Below, piece by piece: positions 43,385 to 51,093 of a stretch of 64,000 bases of DNA. Positions within the stretch are counted from its first letter, which is position 1; each line of letters starts with the position of its first letter. The position numbers and the translations under genes were made by a program. The notes beneath the pieces are model-generated. The model did no database searches. It was not told where the DNA came from and saw nothing but the letters and a program-made list of their open reading frames with translations. The DNA lies in NCBI GenBank assembly GCA_049840935.1, contig JASGJA010000025.1, forward strand, positions 248,001 through 312,000, in the 5' to 3' direction. This DNA is from Mesorhizobium_G sp049840935 (GTDB taxonomy: Bacteria; Pseudomonadota; Alphaproteobacteria; Rhizobiales; Rhizobiaceae).

Positions 43385-44425
43385 TTGGCCAGGGAGGGGA
43401 AGCTGGCACAGAAAATCAAGCTCTCTACAATTGCCGATGCGTTGAATGTTTCGACGGCAACGGTTTCACTCGCCTTGCGGGACAGTCCCTTGGTCGCGGA
43501 ACAGACAAGGGAACGGATCAAGGATCACGCCCGCGCCATCGGCTATATCTACAACCGGCGAGCGGCCAGCCTGCGCACATCGCGGTCCGGCATTGTGGGT
43601 GTCGTGGTGCATGACATCATGAACCCGTTTTTCGCAGAAATCCTGAAAGCCATCGAGAGCGAACTGGACCGCAGCAGGCAAACATTCATTCTCTCAAACC
43701 ATTACGACCAACTGGAAAAGCAGCGCACGTTCATCGATACCTTGCTGCAACTTGGGGCCGATGGCGTGATTATGTCGCCAGCAATCGGCACGCCGCCAGA
43801 GGACATAATCGTAGCGGAGGAAAACGGCCTTCCGGCAGTGCTCATCGCCCGTACGGTCGAAGGCGCGGAAGTACCTGTGTTTCGTGGCGATGATGCCTAT
43901 GGCACTGCGCTGGCGACCAATCACCTGATTTCGCTCGGCCATAAGCGCATCGCGATGGTCGGCGGCACAGACCAGACCTCAACGGGCCGCGACCGCTATC
44001 ACGGCTATCTTGGAGCAATGGAGAAGGCGGGCCTGCCGGTCGATCCGGCGTGGCGAATTTCCGGGCCGCGCACCAAGCAGGGCGGGTTCGAAGCTGCGGG
44101 GCAATTTCTTGCACTGAAAGACAAGCCCACTGCGGCTTGCTGCTGGAACGACCTCGTTGCGATTGGCCTGATGAACGGCATTTCCCGCGCCGGTCTGGTG
44201 CCGGGGGTAGACGTTTCCGTTACGGGCTATGACGATCTGGAGGAGGCGGCTATCGCAACGCCAGCGCTGACAACCGTTTGGAACGGTCAGCGCGAGGTGG
44301 GACGGCAGGCGGCGCGGGCGCTCTTGGACAAGCTGTCTGGCGCAAGCATTAAGCCTTCTCAGGAATTGATCCGGCCCGAACTTCATGTCAGGCAATCGAC
44401 TGCACGGCCTGTTGAGCGAAGCTGA
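43385..44425 (+). CDS. LacI-family transcriptional regulator
   Basis: This 346-residue LacI/GalR protein has a helix-turn-helix in LSTIADALNVSTATVSLALRD (first residues of the domain about 13-33), hinge AIGYIYNRRAASLRTSRSG and a full sugar-binding-like domain with GDDAYGTALATNHLISLGHKR. The start TTG 43385 has GAAGG upstream; no ATG occurs before the DNA-binding domain. It lies 17 bases before a hydroxyacid dehydrogenase gene on the same strand, so it may regulate that gene or a distant sugar-acid locus. It is distinct from the LacI gene at 8492. Confidence 0.87.
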   Translation: MAREGKLAQKIKLSTIADALNVSTATVSLALRDSPLVAEQTRERIKDHARAIGYIYNRRAASLRTSRSGIVGVVVHDIMNPFFAEILKAIESELDRSRQTFILSNHYDQLEKQRTFIDTLLQLGADGVIMSPAIGTPPEDIIVAEENGLPAVLIARTVEGAEVPVFRGDDAYGTALATNHLISLGHKRIAMVGGTDQTSTGRDRYHGYLGAMEKAGLPVDPAWRISGPRTKQGGFEAAGQFLALKDKPTAACCWNDLVAIGLMNGISRAGLVPGVDVSVTGYDDLEEAAIATPALTTVWNGQREVGRQAARALLDKLSGASIKPSQELIRPELHVRQSTARPVERS

Positions 44426-44442
44426 GCCAGCAAGAGGTAATG

Positions 44443-45423
44443 ATGACGGATTTGAAGGCAATCACCATTCTGGTGCCGGGCAAGCTGCATCCGCGTTCTG
44501 TCCAGCGGATCAGAGAGACCTTCAATCTCGTGTCAGTTGACGCATTTGATCCGTCGACATTTGCAGACGATCTCAAGCAGACCGTGCGCGGCGTGGCGGT
44601 CTCACCTGCGCTTGGTGGTGCGTTTGTCGGGCCTGCGTTCATCGATGCGCTGCCAAAGGTGGAGATAATCTCGAACTTTGGGGTGGGCTATGACGGCGTC
44701 GATGCGGCCTATGCCGGCAAGAAGGACGTGATGGTTACAAACACGCCGGACGTGTTGACCGAAGAGGTTGCTGATACAACGCTGGGGCTGCTGCTGAATA
44801 CGGTTCGGGAACTCGCGCGTGCAGAAAATTATCTGCGCGAGGGTCGTTGGGCGAGGGAAGGCGCGTATCCGCTCACGGCATCATTGCGTGGCCGAAAAGT
44901 CGGCATTCTGGGCATGGGACGTATCGGGCAGGCGGTTGCCACGCGGCTGGAAGCGTTTGGGCTGTCGGTTGCTTATCACAACCGCCGCAAGGCAGACGGG
45001 CTGACTTATGACTATTTCCCGACGCTGGAAGGATTGGCAGAAGCTGTCGATATTCTGATTTCTGTGGTGCCGGGCACAAAGGAGACGGAGAAGGTTGTCA
45101 ACGCACGTGTTCTGCAGGCGCTGGGGCCGGATGGCGTGTTCATCAATATCGGCCGGGGCAGCACGGTGGATGAGGCGGCGTTGGCAGCCGCACTCAAGGG
45201 CGGCGTCATTCGGGCGGCGGGACTCGACGTATTTGCTAATGAGCCGAATGTGCCACAGGCGCTTCTTGACCTGCCCAACGCGACGCTGCTGCCGCATGTC
45301 GGTTCTGCATCAGTCCATACGCGCGACGCAATGGCCGATCTGGTGGTCGACAATCTGATCGAGTGGTTCTCGAAGGGCAGGGCGCTTACGCCAGTGCCTG
45401 AAACAAATCATGTAAAAGCCTAA
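44443..45423 (+). CDS. D-2-hydroxyacid dehydrogenase (glyoxylate/hydroxypyruvate reductase-like)
   Basis: This 326-residue NAD(P)-dependent enzyme reduces 2-ketoacids such as glyoxylate or hydroxypyruvate. The Rossmann motif GRKVGILGMGRIGQAVATRLE is at about residues 146-165 (GMGRIGQ centre). The catalytic Arg is in INIGRGSTVDEAAL (about 233), Glu in DVFANEPNVP (about 262) and His in LLPHVGSASVHTRD (about 280). The start is ATG 44443, with AGAGG five bases upstream; an ATG three bases earlier is alternative. It follows the LacI gene on the same strand, with a likely shared transcript. Confidence 0.9.
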   Translation: MTDLKAITILVPGKLHPRSVQRIRETFNLVSVDAFDPSTFADDLKQTVRGVAVSPALGGAFVGPAFIDALPKVEIISNFGVGYDGVDAAYAGKKDVMVTNTPDVLTEEVADTTLGLLLNTVRELARAENYLREGRWAREGAYPLTASLRGRKVGILGMGRIGQAVATRLEAFGLSVAYHNRRKADGLTYDYFPTLEGLAEAVDILISVVPGTKETEKVVNARVLQALGPDGVFINIGRGSTVDEAALAAALKGGVIRAAGLDVFANEPNVPQALLDLPNATLLPHVGSASVHTRDAMADLVVDNLIEWFSKGRALTPVPETNHVKA

Positions 45424-45502
45424 AGTTGTTCATACTTCGTCAACATTAACGCCCGGATAAGGAAGTCTCCGTATCGGGAGGGCGGAGCGACGGAGTTCTT
45501 TG

Positions 45503-45931
45503 ATGCGCAGCGTGTTTGTATTGGTGTTGATTGCGGGTGCTATGGGTGTGGCATGGATGGCCGCAAGCGCCTTGCAGAATACGCCCGAAATCGATCGAAA
45601 CTTTACGACCGCGAGCATCCCCGTTCCGCAGCCGGTTACACGATCTACGCTTCAGGTTTTCACGCTTTCTTCGGCTGAGGCGTCTGGTTCGTGCATGGTC
45701 GTGAAAGGACGCGCACTTTCGCCCGGCTATGCCGAGTTGAAGGTGAATCCGGCCTGCGATCACATTTTGCAGGGATTGACCACTGCCCGCTTCTGGCGCG
45801 AACGCGCGGATGGTTCGATTGCCTTCGTCGATAGTCAGAACGCGCCGGTAGCCGAGTTCGCGATTGGCGATGACGCAGATTATGAATCCTATCAGCCACG
45901 CGCCGCGCGCCTCTCGATGTGGGCGGAATAG
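45503..45931 (+). CDS. Exported protein, possible AprI/Inh-like domain
   Basis: This 142-residue protein begins with a signal peptide or anchor (MRSVFVLVLIAGAMGVAWMAASAL). The remainder has two Cys (SGSCMVVKG and NPACDHILQ) and the pattern of strands FTLSS...C...L...C...W...G...F seen in AprI/Inh metalloprotease-inhibitor domains. That match is by eye and weak. It starts 80 bases after the hydroxyacid dehydrogenase and has no evident operon partner. Its role is not known. Confidence 0.6.
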   Translation: MRSVFVLVLIAGAMGVAWMAASALQNTPEIDRNFTTASIPVPQPVTRSTLQVFTLSSAEASGSCMVVKGRALSPGYAELKVNPACDHILQGLTTARFWRERADGSIAFVDSQNAPVAEFAIGDDADYESYQPRAARLSMWAE

Positions 45932-46022
45932 AAACGCGAAAAGTTTAGCGGGTTCTACAAGGAAGCCGAAACACGCTGCGGATAGTTTCCCTGCAAAAAA
46001 GCGAGGGGAAGGCGCAGAACGA

Positions 46023-46715
46023 TTGGAACTTATACAGCTTTCACGCTCTTCAAACGCAGATAGCGGGGCGATCTTGCTGGTCTGCCTGGTGGTTGGCCTA
46101 GCATGGTACTTCGCGTCTAACGGGTTTCCTCGGCGACGGCGATATAATTATCGCTACGGTTCGAAATCTTATTCTGATTCCGGTTTTGGACGCCGCAACA
46201 ACTATGAGTTCAACAAGCCGAATGGTGCGAGCAACACTATTCTGGCGCCGAAAACAAATAGCAATCCGGCTACTTTGCCGGAGCCGAATGGCAATCTAAA
46301 CAGTGACTCCGTTGAGCAGCTTCGTCACGTTATGGCGGCCCCTTTTCGCAAAAAACGCGTAATGAACAGATCCGAATTCCGCGTTTTCCGTATCGTGGAA
46401 GAGGAGCTGCGTGTCGTTCGCGGTGGGTATCGAATTCTTTCGCAGACCTGTCTGGGAGAGATTCTCGATTCAGACGACAGGGCCGCGTTCGCGTCGATCA
46501 ATGCGAAGCGCGTGGACGTTTTGATTATCCGTCCAAACGGCGAGCCGCTTGCCGTTTTCGAGTATCAGGGGCAGGGCCACTATCAGAGTTCAGCCGCTGC
46601 ACGTGATGCGGTCAAAAAGGAAGCCTTGCGTAAGGCAGGCGTTCACTACCTCGAAATTAACGAGCACCACGAGCCAGAGGAAATCAGGCAAATGGTTCGC
46701 AAGGTTACGAAGTAG
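46023..46715 (+). CDS. DUF2726-domain membrane-anchored protein
   Basis: This protein of about 230 residues has one N-terminal membrane helix (AILLVCLVVGLAWYFAS), a basic low-complexity linker (RRRRYNYRYG onward, then Asn/Pro-rich) and a C-terminal domain of DUF2726 type. That domain shows FRVFRIVEEELRVVRGGYRI, VDVLIIRPNGEPLAVFEYQG and ALRKAGVHYLEINEHHEPEEI. The latter domain looks nuclease-like (E-x-Q core), but the family has no proven activity known to me. The open frame runs back to 45864 inside the previous gene, so I use TTG 46023, which has GAAGG nearby. The start is uncertain. It converges with the amidotransferase gene three bases away. Confidence 0.72.
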   Translation: MELIQLSRSSNADSGAILLVCLVVGLAWYFASNGFPRRRRYNYRYGSKSYSDSGFGRRNNYEFNKPNGASNTILAPKTNSNPATLPEPNGNLNSDSVEQLRHVMAAPFRKKRVMNRSEFRVFRIVEEELRVVRGGYRILSQTCLGEILDSDDRAAFASINAKRVDVLIIRPNGEPLAVFEYQGQGHYQSSAAARDAVKKEALRKAGVHYLEINEHHEPEEIRQMVRKVTK

Positions 46716-46718
46716 AAT

Positions 46719-47492
46719 TTACTCTGCTGCGGCCTTGACGCCGGTGCGGGCAGCGGCGTGTTCGCGTACCGCATCGCCAAATGCGCTGAAGATTTTTGCG
46801 GATGTGCTGTCAGAATGGACCCAATATTCTGGGTGCCATTGCACGCCCACTGCGAATGCCCGCGAATTGCGGACGGAGACGGCTTCAACTGTTCCATCCG
46901 GCGCAGCAGCTTCGACCTGTAGGCTAGAGCCAAGACGGTCCACCGCCTGCCTGTGCACGGAATTGACCTGAATATCGCCGGCGCCAAAAACGCCTGCAAG
47001 GCATGACCCCGGCTTGATGCTAACGGCCTGCCGGATTGCGAAACGCTCATCCTGATTATCGCTGACCGGCGCGCGATGGTCCATGCTGCCGGGGCGTTCC
47101 TGAATTTCGGTAGCAAGCGTGCCACCCAAGGCGACGTTCAACTCCTGAATACCACGGCAGATCGCGAGCAGCGGCACGCCGCGCTCAATAGCCTTGCGGA
47201 TCAACGGCAGGGTGGTGGCGTCCCTGTCCGGATCGTAAGGGCCGTTCTCCTCCGTGGCCTGTGCGCCATAAAGCGAAGGATGAACGTTTGACTTTGAACC
47301 TGTGATCATTACGCCATCGACGGAGGCGAGCAGCGTATCCAGATCGAGGCGGTCGCCGAACGAAGGTACCAGCACGGGGAACACACCCGCGCCGACAATG
47401 GCCGCTTCCAGATATTGGCGCGGTGCCGCATGCCAAGTGTAATTCTCGAACTGGCGTACATCGGTCGATACGGCGACGAGTGGCTGATACAT
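46719..47492 (-). CDS. Gamma-glutamyl-gamma-aminobutyrate hydrolase-family protein (peptidase C26)
   Basis: This 257-residue class I glutamine-amidotransferase-like hydrolase would cleave gamma-glutamyl amides such as gamma-glutamyl-GABA. The nucleophile Cys is in PLLAICRGIQELNVALGG (about residue 107), and the His-Glu pair is in VGVQWHPEYW (about 222). The start at 47492, after AGGAA, gives MYQPLVAVSTDVRQF; an in-frame extension to 47561 would cross a 15-bp palindrome. It complements the gamma-glutamyl-amine ligase at 37-38 kb in function, though they are 8 kb apart. It faces the TRAP binding protein across a 266-base gap. Confidence 0.88.
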   Translation of the reverse strand: MYQPLVAVSTDVRQFENYTWHAAPRQYLEAAIVGAGVFPVLVPSFGDRLDLDTLLASVDGVMITGSKSNVHPSLYGAQATEENGPYDPDRDATTLPLIRKAIERGVPLLAICRGIQELNVALGGTLATEIQERPGSMDHRAPVSDNQDERFAIRQAVSIKPGSCLAGVFGAGDIQVNSVHRQAVDRLGSSLQVEAAAPDGTVEAVSVRNSRAFAVGVQWHPEYWVHSDSTSAKIFSAFGDAVREHAAARTGVKAAAE

Positions 47493-47525
47493 GCGATTGA
47501 TTCCTGTCGTGCAGGCAGTTGATTT

Positions 47526-47540
47526 GCCTATTAAATAGGC
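47526..47540. promoter_or_regulatory. Perfect 15-bp palindrome before the peptidase C26 gene
   Basis: GCCTATT-A-AATAGGC is a perfect inverted repeat 34 bases upstream of the minus-strand hydrolase start, in the right place to overlap a promoter or leader. The binding protein is unknown. Confidence 0.5.
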
Positions 47541-47588
47541 GATTTTGCGCTCGATTTCCATGTCTACCGGAATTGGCGCGTGACAATG

Positions 47589-47602
47589 ACTAATACATTA
47601 GT
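47589..47602. promoter_or_regulatory. Second palindrome in the same divergent gap
   Basis: ACTAAT-AC-ATTAGT has perfect 6-bp arms around two bases. It lies in the middle of the hydrolase/TRAP divergent region, 48 bases from the 15-bp palindrome. It could be an operator for either gene. Confidence 0.35.
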
Positions 47603-47758
47603 TTTAGGTGTGCGTTCTTGTGTCTCCAAACGTCAATTGGTGGTCCATGCCGTGCTAGACAGCTAGGCCGTGGCGTGTATTGTTCGCGACCGGCGCGCAG
47701 TTACAGAGGAACTATCTGTGTGCCCGATTCACTTGAGAGGAAAACAAGGGAGGTCCAC

Positions 47759-48865
47759 TTGGATCGTCGTTCATTTATCACCAAGGCCGGTCTTGCCGGC
47801 GCTGGCGCGGCTGCCGCGACCACGCTCGCCGCACCTGCCATCGCACAGTCGAATCCGAAGGTTACATGGCGACTTGCCTCGTCCTTCCCAAAGTCACTCG
47901 ATACTATCTATGGCGGCGCGGAAGTGTTCTCCAAGATGGTCTCGGAAGCCACAGACGGCAATTTTGAGGTTCAGGTTTTCGCGGCTGGTGAAATCGTTCC
48001 CGGCCTGCAGGCAGCAGACGCTGCTGCGAGCGGTACCGTAGAAGCGGCGCACACCGTGTCCTATTATTACTGGGGCAAAGACCCAACATGGGCGCTCGGC
48101 GCGGCAGTGCCGTTTGCGCTCAATGCGCGCGGCATGAACGCCTGGCAATACCATGGCGGCGGCATCGATCTCTTCAACGAGTTCCTTGCAACGCAGGGTT
48201 TGGTAGGCTTCCCCGGCGGCAATACCGGCGTGCAGATGGGTGGCTGGTTCCGTAAGGAGATCAACACCGTTGCTGACATGAAGGGTCTCAAGATGCGTAT
48301 CGGCGGGTTCGCCGGTAAGGTCGTCGAGAAGCTCGGCGTGGTGCCGCAGCAGATCGCTGGTGGAGACATCTATCCGGCGCTTGAAAAGGGCACTATCGAC
48401 GCGGCTGAATGGGTCGGTCCATATGACGACGCCAAACTCGGTTTCCAGAAGGTCGCGCCGTACTACTACTATCCCGGCTGGTGGGAAGGTGGCCCGACGG
48501 TTCACCTGCTCTTCAACAAGGCAAAGTTCGACGAACTGCCGAAGAGCTATCAGTCTCTTGTTCGCACTGCGGCGCAGGCCGAAGACGCGAACATGCTTCA
48601 GAAGTACGACTATTTGAACCCGACTGCCATCAAGCAGCTCGTGGCGAATGGCGCGCAGCTTCGTCCGTTCAGTCAGGAAATTCTGGCGGCCTGCTTTGAT
48701 GCCTCGAACGAGGTTTATGCCGAAATCACCGCGTCAAACGCGAATTTCAAGAAGATCTGGGATTCGATTGTTGCATTCCGCAAAGAGTATTATCTCAACA
48801 TGCAGATCGCGGAATACAATTACGACACGTTCATGATGGTGCAGCAGCGCGGCGGCAAGCTGTAA
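47759..48865 (+). CDS. TRAP transporter substrate-binding protein (DctP family), Tat-exported
   Basis: This 368-residue periplasmic binding protein of the DctP/SBP 7 family starts with a twin-arginine signal (LDRRSFITKAGLAGAGAAAA, then AAPAIAQ cleavage). The mature part opens VTWRLASSFPKSLDTIYGGA and contains GLKMRIGGFAGKVVEKLG and AEWVGPYDDAKLGFQ, typical of the mannitol/chloroaromatic-type TRAP binders. The start is TTG 47759 after GGGAGG; no ATG gives an intact signal. No DctQ or DctM membrane gene is near, so it is an orphan that must use a transporter encoded elsewhere. It ends with a clear terminator. Confidence 0.9.
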   Translation: MDRRSFITKAGLAGAGAAAATTLAAPAIAQSNPKVTWRLASSFPKSLDTIYGGAEVFSKMVSEATDGNFEVQVFAAGEIVPGLQAADAAASGTVEAAHTVSYYYWGKDPTWALGAAVPFALNARGMNAWQYHGGGIDLFNEFLATQGLVGFPGGNTGVQMGGWFRKEINTVADMKGLKMRIGGFAGKVVEKLGVVPQQIAGGDIYPALEKGTIDAAEWVGPYDDAKLGFQKVAPYYYYPGWWEGGPTVHLLFNKAKFDELPKSYQSLVRTAAQAEDANMLQKYDYLNPTAIKQLVANGAQLRPFSQEILAACFDASNEVYAEITASNANFKKIWDSIVAFRKEYYLNMQIAEYNYDTFMMVQQRGGKL

Positions 48866-48885
48866 GCCCTGCTTTAGAAATGAAT

Positions 48886-48920
48886 ATGGCCCGGAGGCAC
48901 GCGCCTCCGGGCCATTTTAT
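48886..48920 (+). terminator. Rho-independent terminator after the TRAP binding protein
   Basis: A perfect 13-bp stem (48886-48898 with 48903-48915) around a 4-base loop is followed by TTTATT. It begins 20 bases after the stop. The convergent livH-like gene ends at its edge, so it may serve both directions. Confidence 0.9.
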
Positions 48921-49819
48921 TATGGAGCGTCGTCGCGGGCGGAATGACGCAAAATCAGCGTAGCCGCGAGAAACGCCAGCATCCACGCGTCGCGCCATTC
49001 CGATGGGAAATAGCCGGTCCAGACCGTTTCGCCGATGCCGAATGCAAATGCGCCGAGGGCTGCGCGCGAAGGCGATGTATAGCTGCCTGCCGCGGTGACG
49101 AAGAGCACTTTCAATCCATAGACTAGCCCCGTGCCGAAGCTGATATTGCCGTAATAGATCGCGGCGAGAATGCCGGATATTGCCGCGAGGACCGCAGCGA
49201 AGATTGATGACAGGCGAAAAACGCGCGGCGGATCGACCCCACAAAGCGCGGCGGCGAATGGATCATCAGCAACGGCTTTCCAGTTTCGCCCGAAACGCGA
49301 ATGGGCGAGGACCAGAGAACTCGTCGCTATGATAGCAAGTATGATCGCGCAGCCCGTGATCTGGTTGAGCGTCATGGTAACGGTGAATCCGCTCGTGCTT
49401 GCGAAGGTGATGGGTTCGGACAACAGCGGCGGCAGCCAATAATCGCGCGTACCGGCGGCAATGCGAGACGCTTCCATCAGCACGATTGCAACGCCAAGCG
49501 TGGCGGTGACGATGGTGTTGGGCGCAGCGGCCCGCAAAGGCTCGAATATATGTCGCGACAGAACCATGCCGAGGATCGCCGCATAGGCCAGCCCCACAAG
49601 CGTGCCGAAACCGATTGCTGCTGGCCAAGTCAGCCAAAGCACGTTCCAGCCAAAAAGCGTGGCCAATATCATTGCGTGTCCGCAAAAGGCGAAGACTGCA
49701 CCATGCGCGAGATTGGTGCGGCGCAAAAGCCCGTTCACCAGCACATAACCGAAGGCGAGCAACGCGTAGATCGCACCGGCATGGATGCCGAACAAAGTTT
49801 GCTGGAGAAAATAGAGCAT
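48920..49819 (-). CDS. Branched-chain amino-acid-type ABC permease (LivH-like), orphan
   Basis: This inner-membrane permease of about 299 residues has eight or so hydrophobic segments and family features. The N terminus is MLYFLQQTLFGIHAGAIYAL, then FGYVLVNGLLRRTNLAHGAV and RFGRNWKAVADDPFAAALCG (about residue 185, the cytoplasmic loop). The FGTGLVYGLKVLFVTAAGSY segment also fits. LivH proteins normally work with LivM, LivG, LivF and LivK, none of which is adjacent here. ATG 49819 is used; a TTG at 49834 is possible. It is divergent from a CGNR regulator, and a 34-bp palindrome lies between. Confidence 0.87.
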   Translation of the reverse strand: MLYFLQQTLFGIHAGAIYALLAFGYVLVNGLLRRTNLAHGAVFAFCGHAMILATLFGWNVLWLTWPAAIGFGTLVGLAYAAILGMVLSRHIFEPLRAAAPNTIVTATLGVAIVLMEASRIAAGTRDYWLPPLLSEPITFASTSGFTVTMTLNQITGCAIILAIIATSSLVLAHSRFGRNWKAVADDPFAAALCGVDPPRVFRLSSIFAAVLAAISGILAAIYYGNISFGTGLVYGLKVLFVTAAGSYTSPSRAALGAFAFGIGETVWTGYFPSEWRDAWMLAFLAATLILRHSARDDAP

Positions 49820-49846
49820 CGAGTTTGCGGCCAATTAACTTTGGTA

Positions 49847-49880
49847 TTCTAACTTGCAAAATACGTTTTACCAGTTAGAA
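49847..49880. promoter_or_regulatory. 34-bp interrupted palindrome between livH-like and CGNR genes
   Basis: Two 15-base arms (TTCTAACTTGCAAAA and TTTTACCAGTTAGAA) match inverted at 13 of 15 positions around a central TACG. The outer eight bases of each arm are perfect. The site ends 6 bases before the CGNR start and lies 27 bases from the livH-like start, so a bound protein could block both. The likely binder is the CGNR protein itself (inference). Confidence 0.68.
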
Positions 49881-49886
49881 AAGCAT

Positions 49887-50492
49887 ATGGCTGTGGATTG
49901 GAGCGAACATAGATTTTCAGGCGGAGCGCTGGCGCTGGATGTCGCCAACACCGTGGTTTTGCGTATCGATCCTGCGCGCCGGTTTGACCGTTTCGACGAT
50001 GCTCATGAAATCGAACGGTTTGCTGCTGCCGCTACGGTATTTCGTGCCGACGAACTGGGGGAGGTCGCCTTGACGGTGGCCCGGCCTGAGATCGTGAAAG
50101 CGAGGGTTGTTCGACTGCGGGAGGCTACCGACAAGCTGTTTCGCGAGGCTTCGGAAATCGGCCAACTGGATGCCGACAAGGTGGCGGAACTGCTGGGGGC
50201 TTGTTCCGAGGCGATGCAGGGTGCGGGGAAGTTTACATGCGAGGGCAAAGCGTCGGCAGCAAGGCTGACGCTGGAATCGGCGGTCGCAATGTCGGCGCTG
50301 AACTTGTTGCAGCCGGAACGCCTGTCTCGGATGCGCATTTGTGCAAATTGCGGCTGGCTGTTTGTTGATCGCAGCCGAAACGGCAGCCGCATCTGGTGCG
50401 ATATGGCGGTGTGCGGGAATCGCCGCAAGGCAGCCCGCCATTACAACCGTCTCAAAAAGACAGAGGTGATTTATGACAGCGCGGCTGATTAA
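49887..50492 (+). CDS. CGNR zinc-finger-domain protein (putative transcription factor)
   Basis: This 201-residue protein has an N-terminal ABATE-like domain (HRFSGGALALDVANTVVLR) and a C-terminal zinc ribbon. The zinc ribbon shows the family pattern in ICANCGWLFVDRSRNGSR (about residue 150-167) and WCDMAVCGNRRKAARHY, where CGNR is present literally. CGNR proteins are thought to bind DNA and act as stress or metabolite regulators. The start at 49887 gives MAVDWSEHRF. Its last 20 bases overlap the next gene. The palindrome directly upstream suggests autoregulation. Confidence 0.9.
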   Translation: MAVDWSEHRFSGGALALDVANTVVLRIDPARRFDRFDDAHEIERFAAAATVFRADELGEVALTVARPEIVKARVVRLREATDKLFREASEIGQLDADKVAELLGACSEAMQGAGKFTCEGKASAARLTLESAVAMSALNLLQPERLSRMRICANCGWLFVDRSRNGSRIWCDMAVCGNRRKAARHYNRLKKTEVIYDSAAD

Positions 50493-50994
50493 AGCGGCAG
50501 CGGTGAGTTTTGCCGTGATCATTTCGGTGGCGGGTTGCCGCGACAGCAAGGATACTGAGCGTTATGCGTTGGACGGCAAGCTCGTGGTTTTCAACTACCG
50601 CGTGGCGACGGCGCGGTTTCTGGTGAATCTGAAACATCTGCGCACGCCAGGCGAGGGGGAGGTTGCTGTTGCAAGCTTTGAGAACCCGGCGGGCGGTGAC
50701 GCTATTGAGGTGCGCGAGAAAATATGGCCGGCGACTGACAAGACGACACTGACAACGCCGCCCTTGCGCTGCATCGTAAAGGATCACTCGTATAAGATCG
50801 CAATCAAGATCGAGGACAGTTCGGGCCAATCCGTTCAGACCATCGACACCACCGTGACTTCGTCGGAAGACCAGACGCTGATGCCCGACAAGCCATTGGT
50901 GGTTGGGCCGTTCTATACGCCGAACCCGGATATGAAGGGACGCAGCGTGGCCGAGCAGGCGACAGCCTCTCGCGAAGGTTGTCCGAGTGCCTGA
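50473..50994 (+). CDS. Predicted lipoprotein, unknown function
   Basis: This 173-residue protein has a lipoprotein signal (MTARLIKAAAVSFAVIISVAGC, lipobox VAGC with the acylated Cys at residue 22). The mature part is rich in beta strands (LDGKLVVFNYRVATARFLVNL, in part) and has a second Cys in PPLRCIVKD. It would be anchored to the inner or outer membrane. It overlaps the CGNR gene by 20 bases, so the two are translationally coupled, which is an odd pairing for a regulator. I recognise no family. Confidence 0.75.
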   Translation: MTARLIKAAAVSFAVIISVAGCRDSKDTERYALDGKLVVFNYRVATARFLVNLKHLRTPGEGEVAVASFENPAGGDAIEVREKIWPATDKTTLTTPPLRCIVKDHSYKIAIKIEDSSGQSVQTIDTTVTSSEDQTLMPDKPLVVGPFYTPNPDMKGRSVAEQATASREGCPSA

Positions 50995-51093
50995 TACAAC
51001 CGATTTTGTTTGACCTTCGCGCCCTGCGCAAGGAGATTGGGCAAATCACCGACTCGACGTTGGCTCATGAGCCTCCGCAGAGGAACCTGATTT

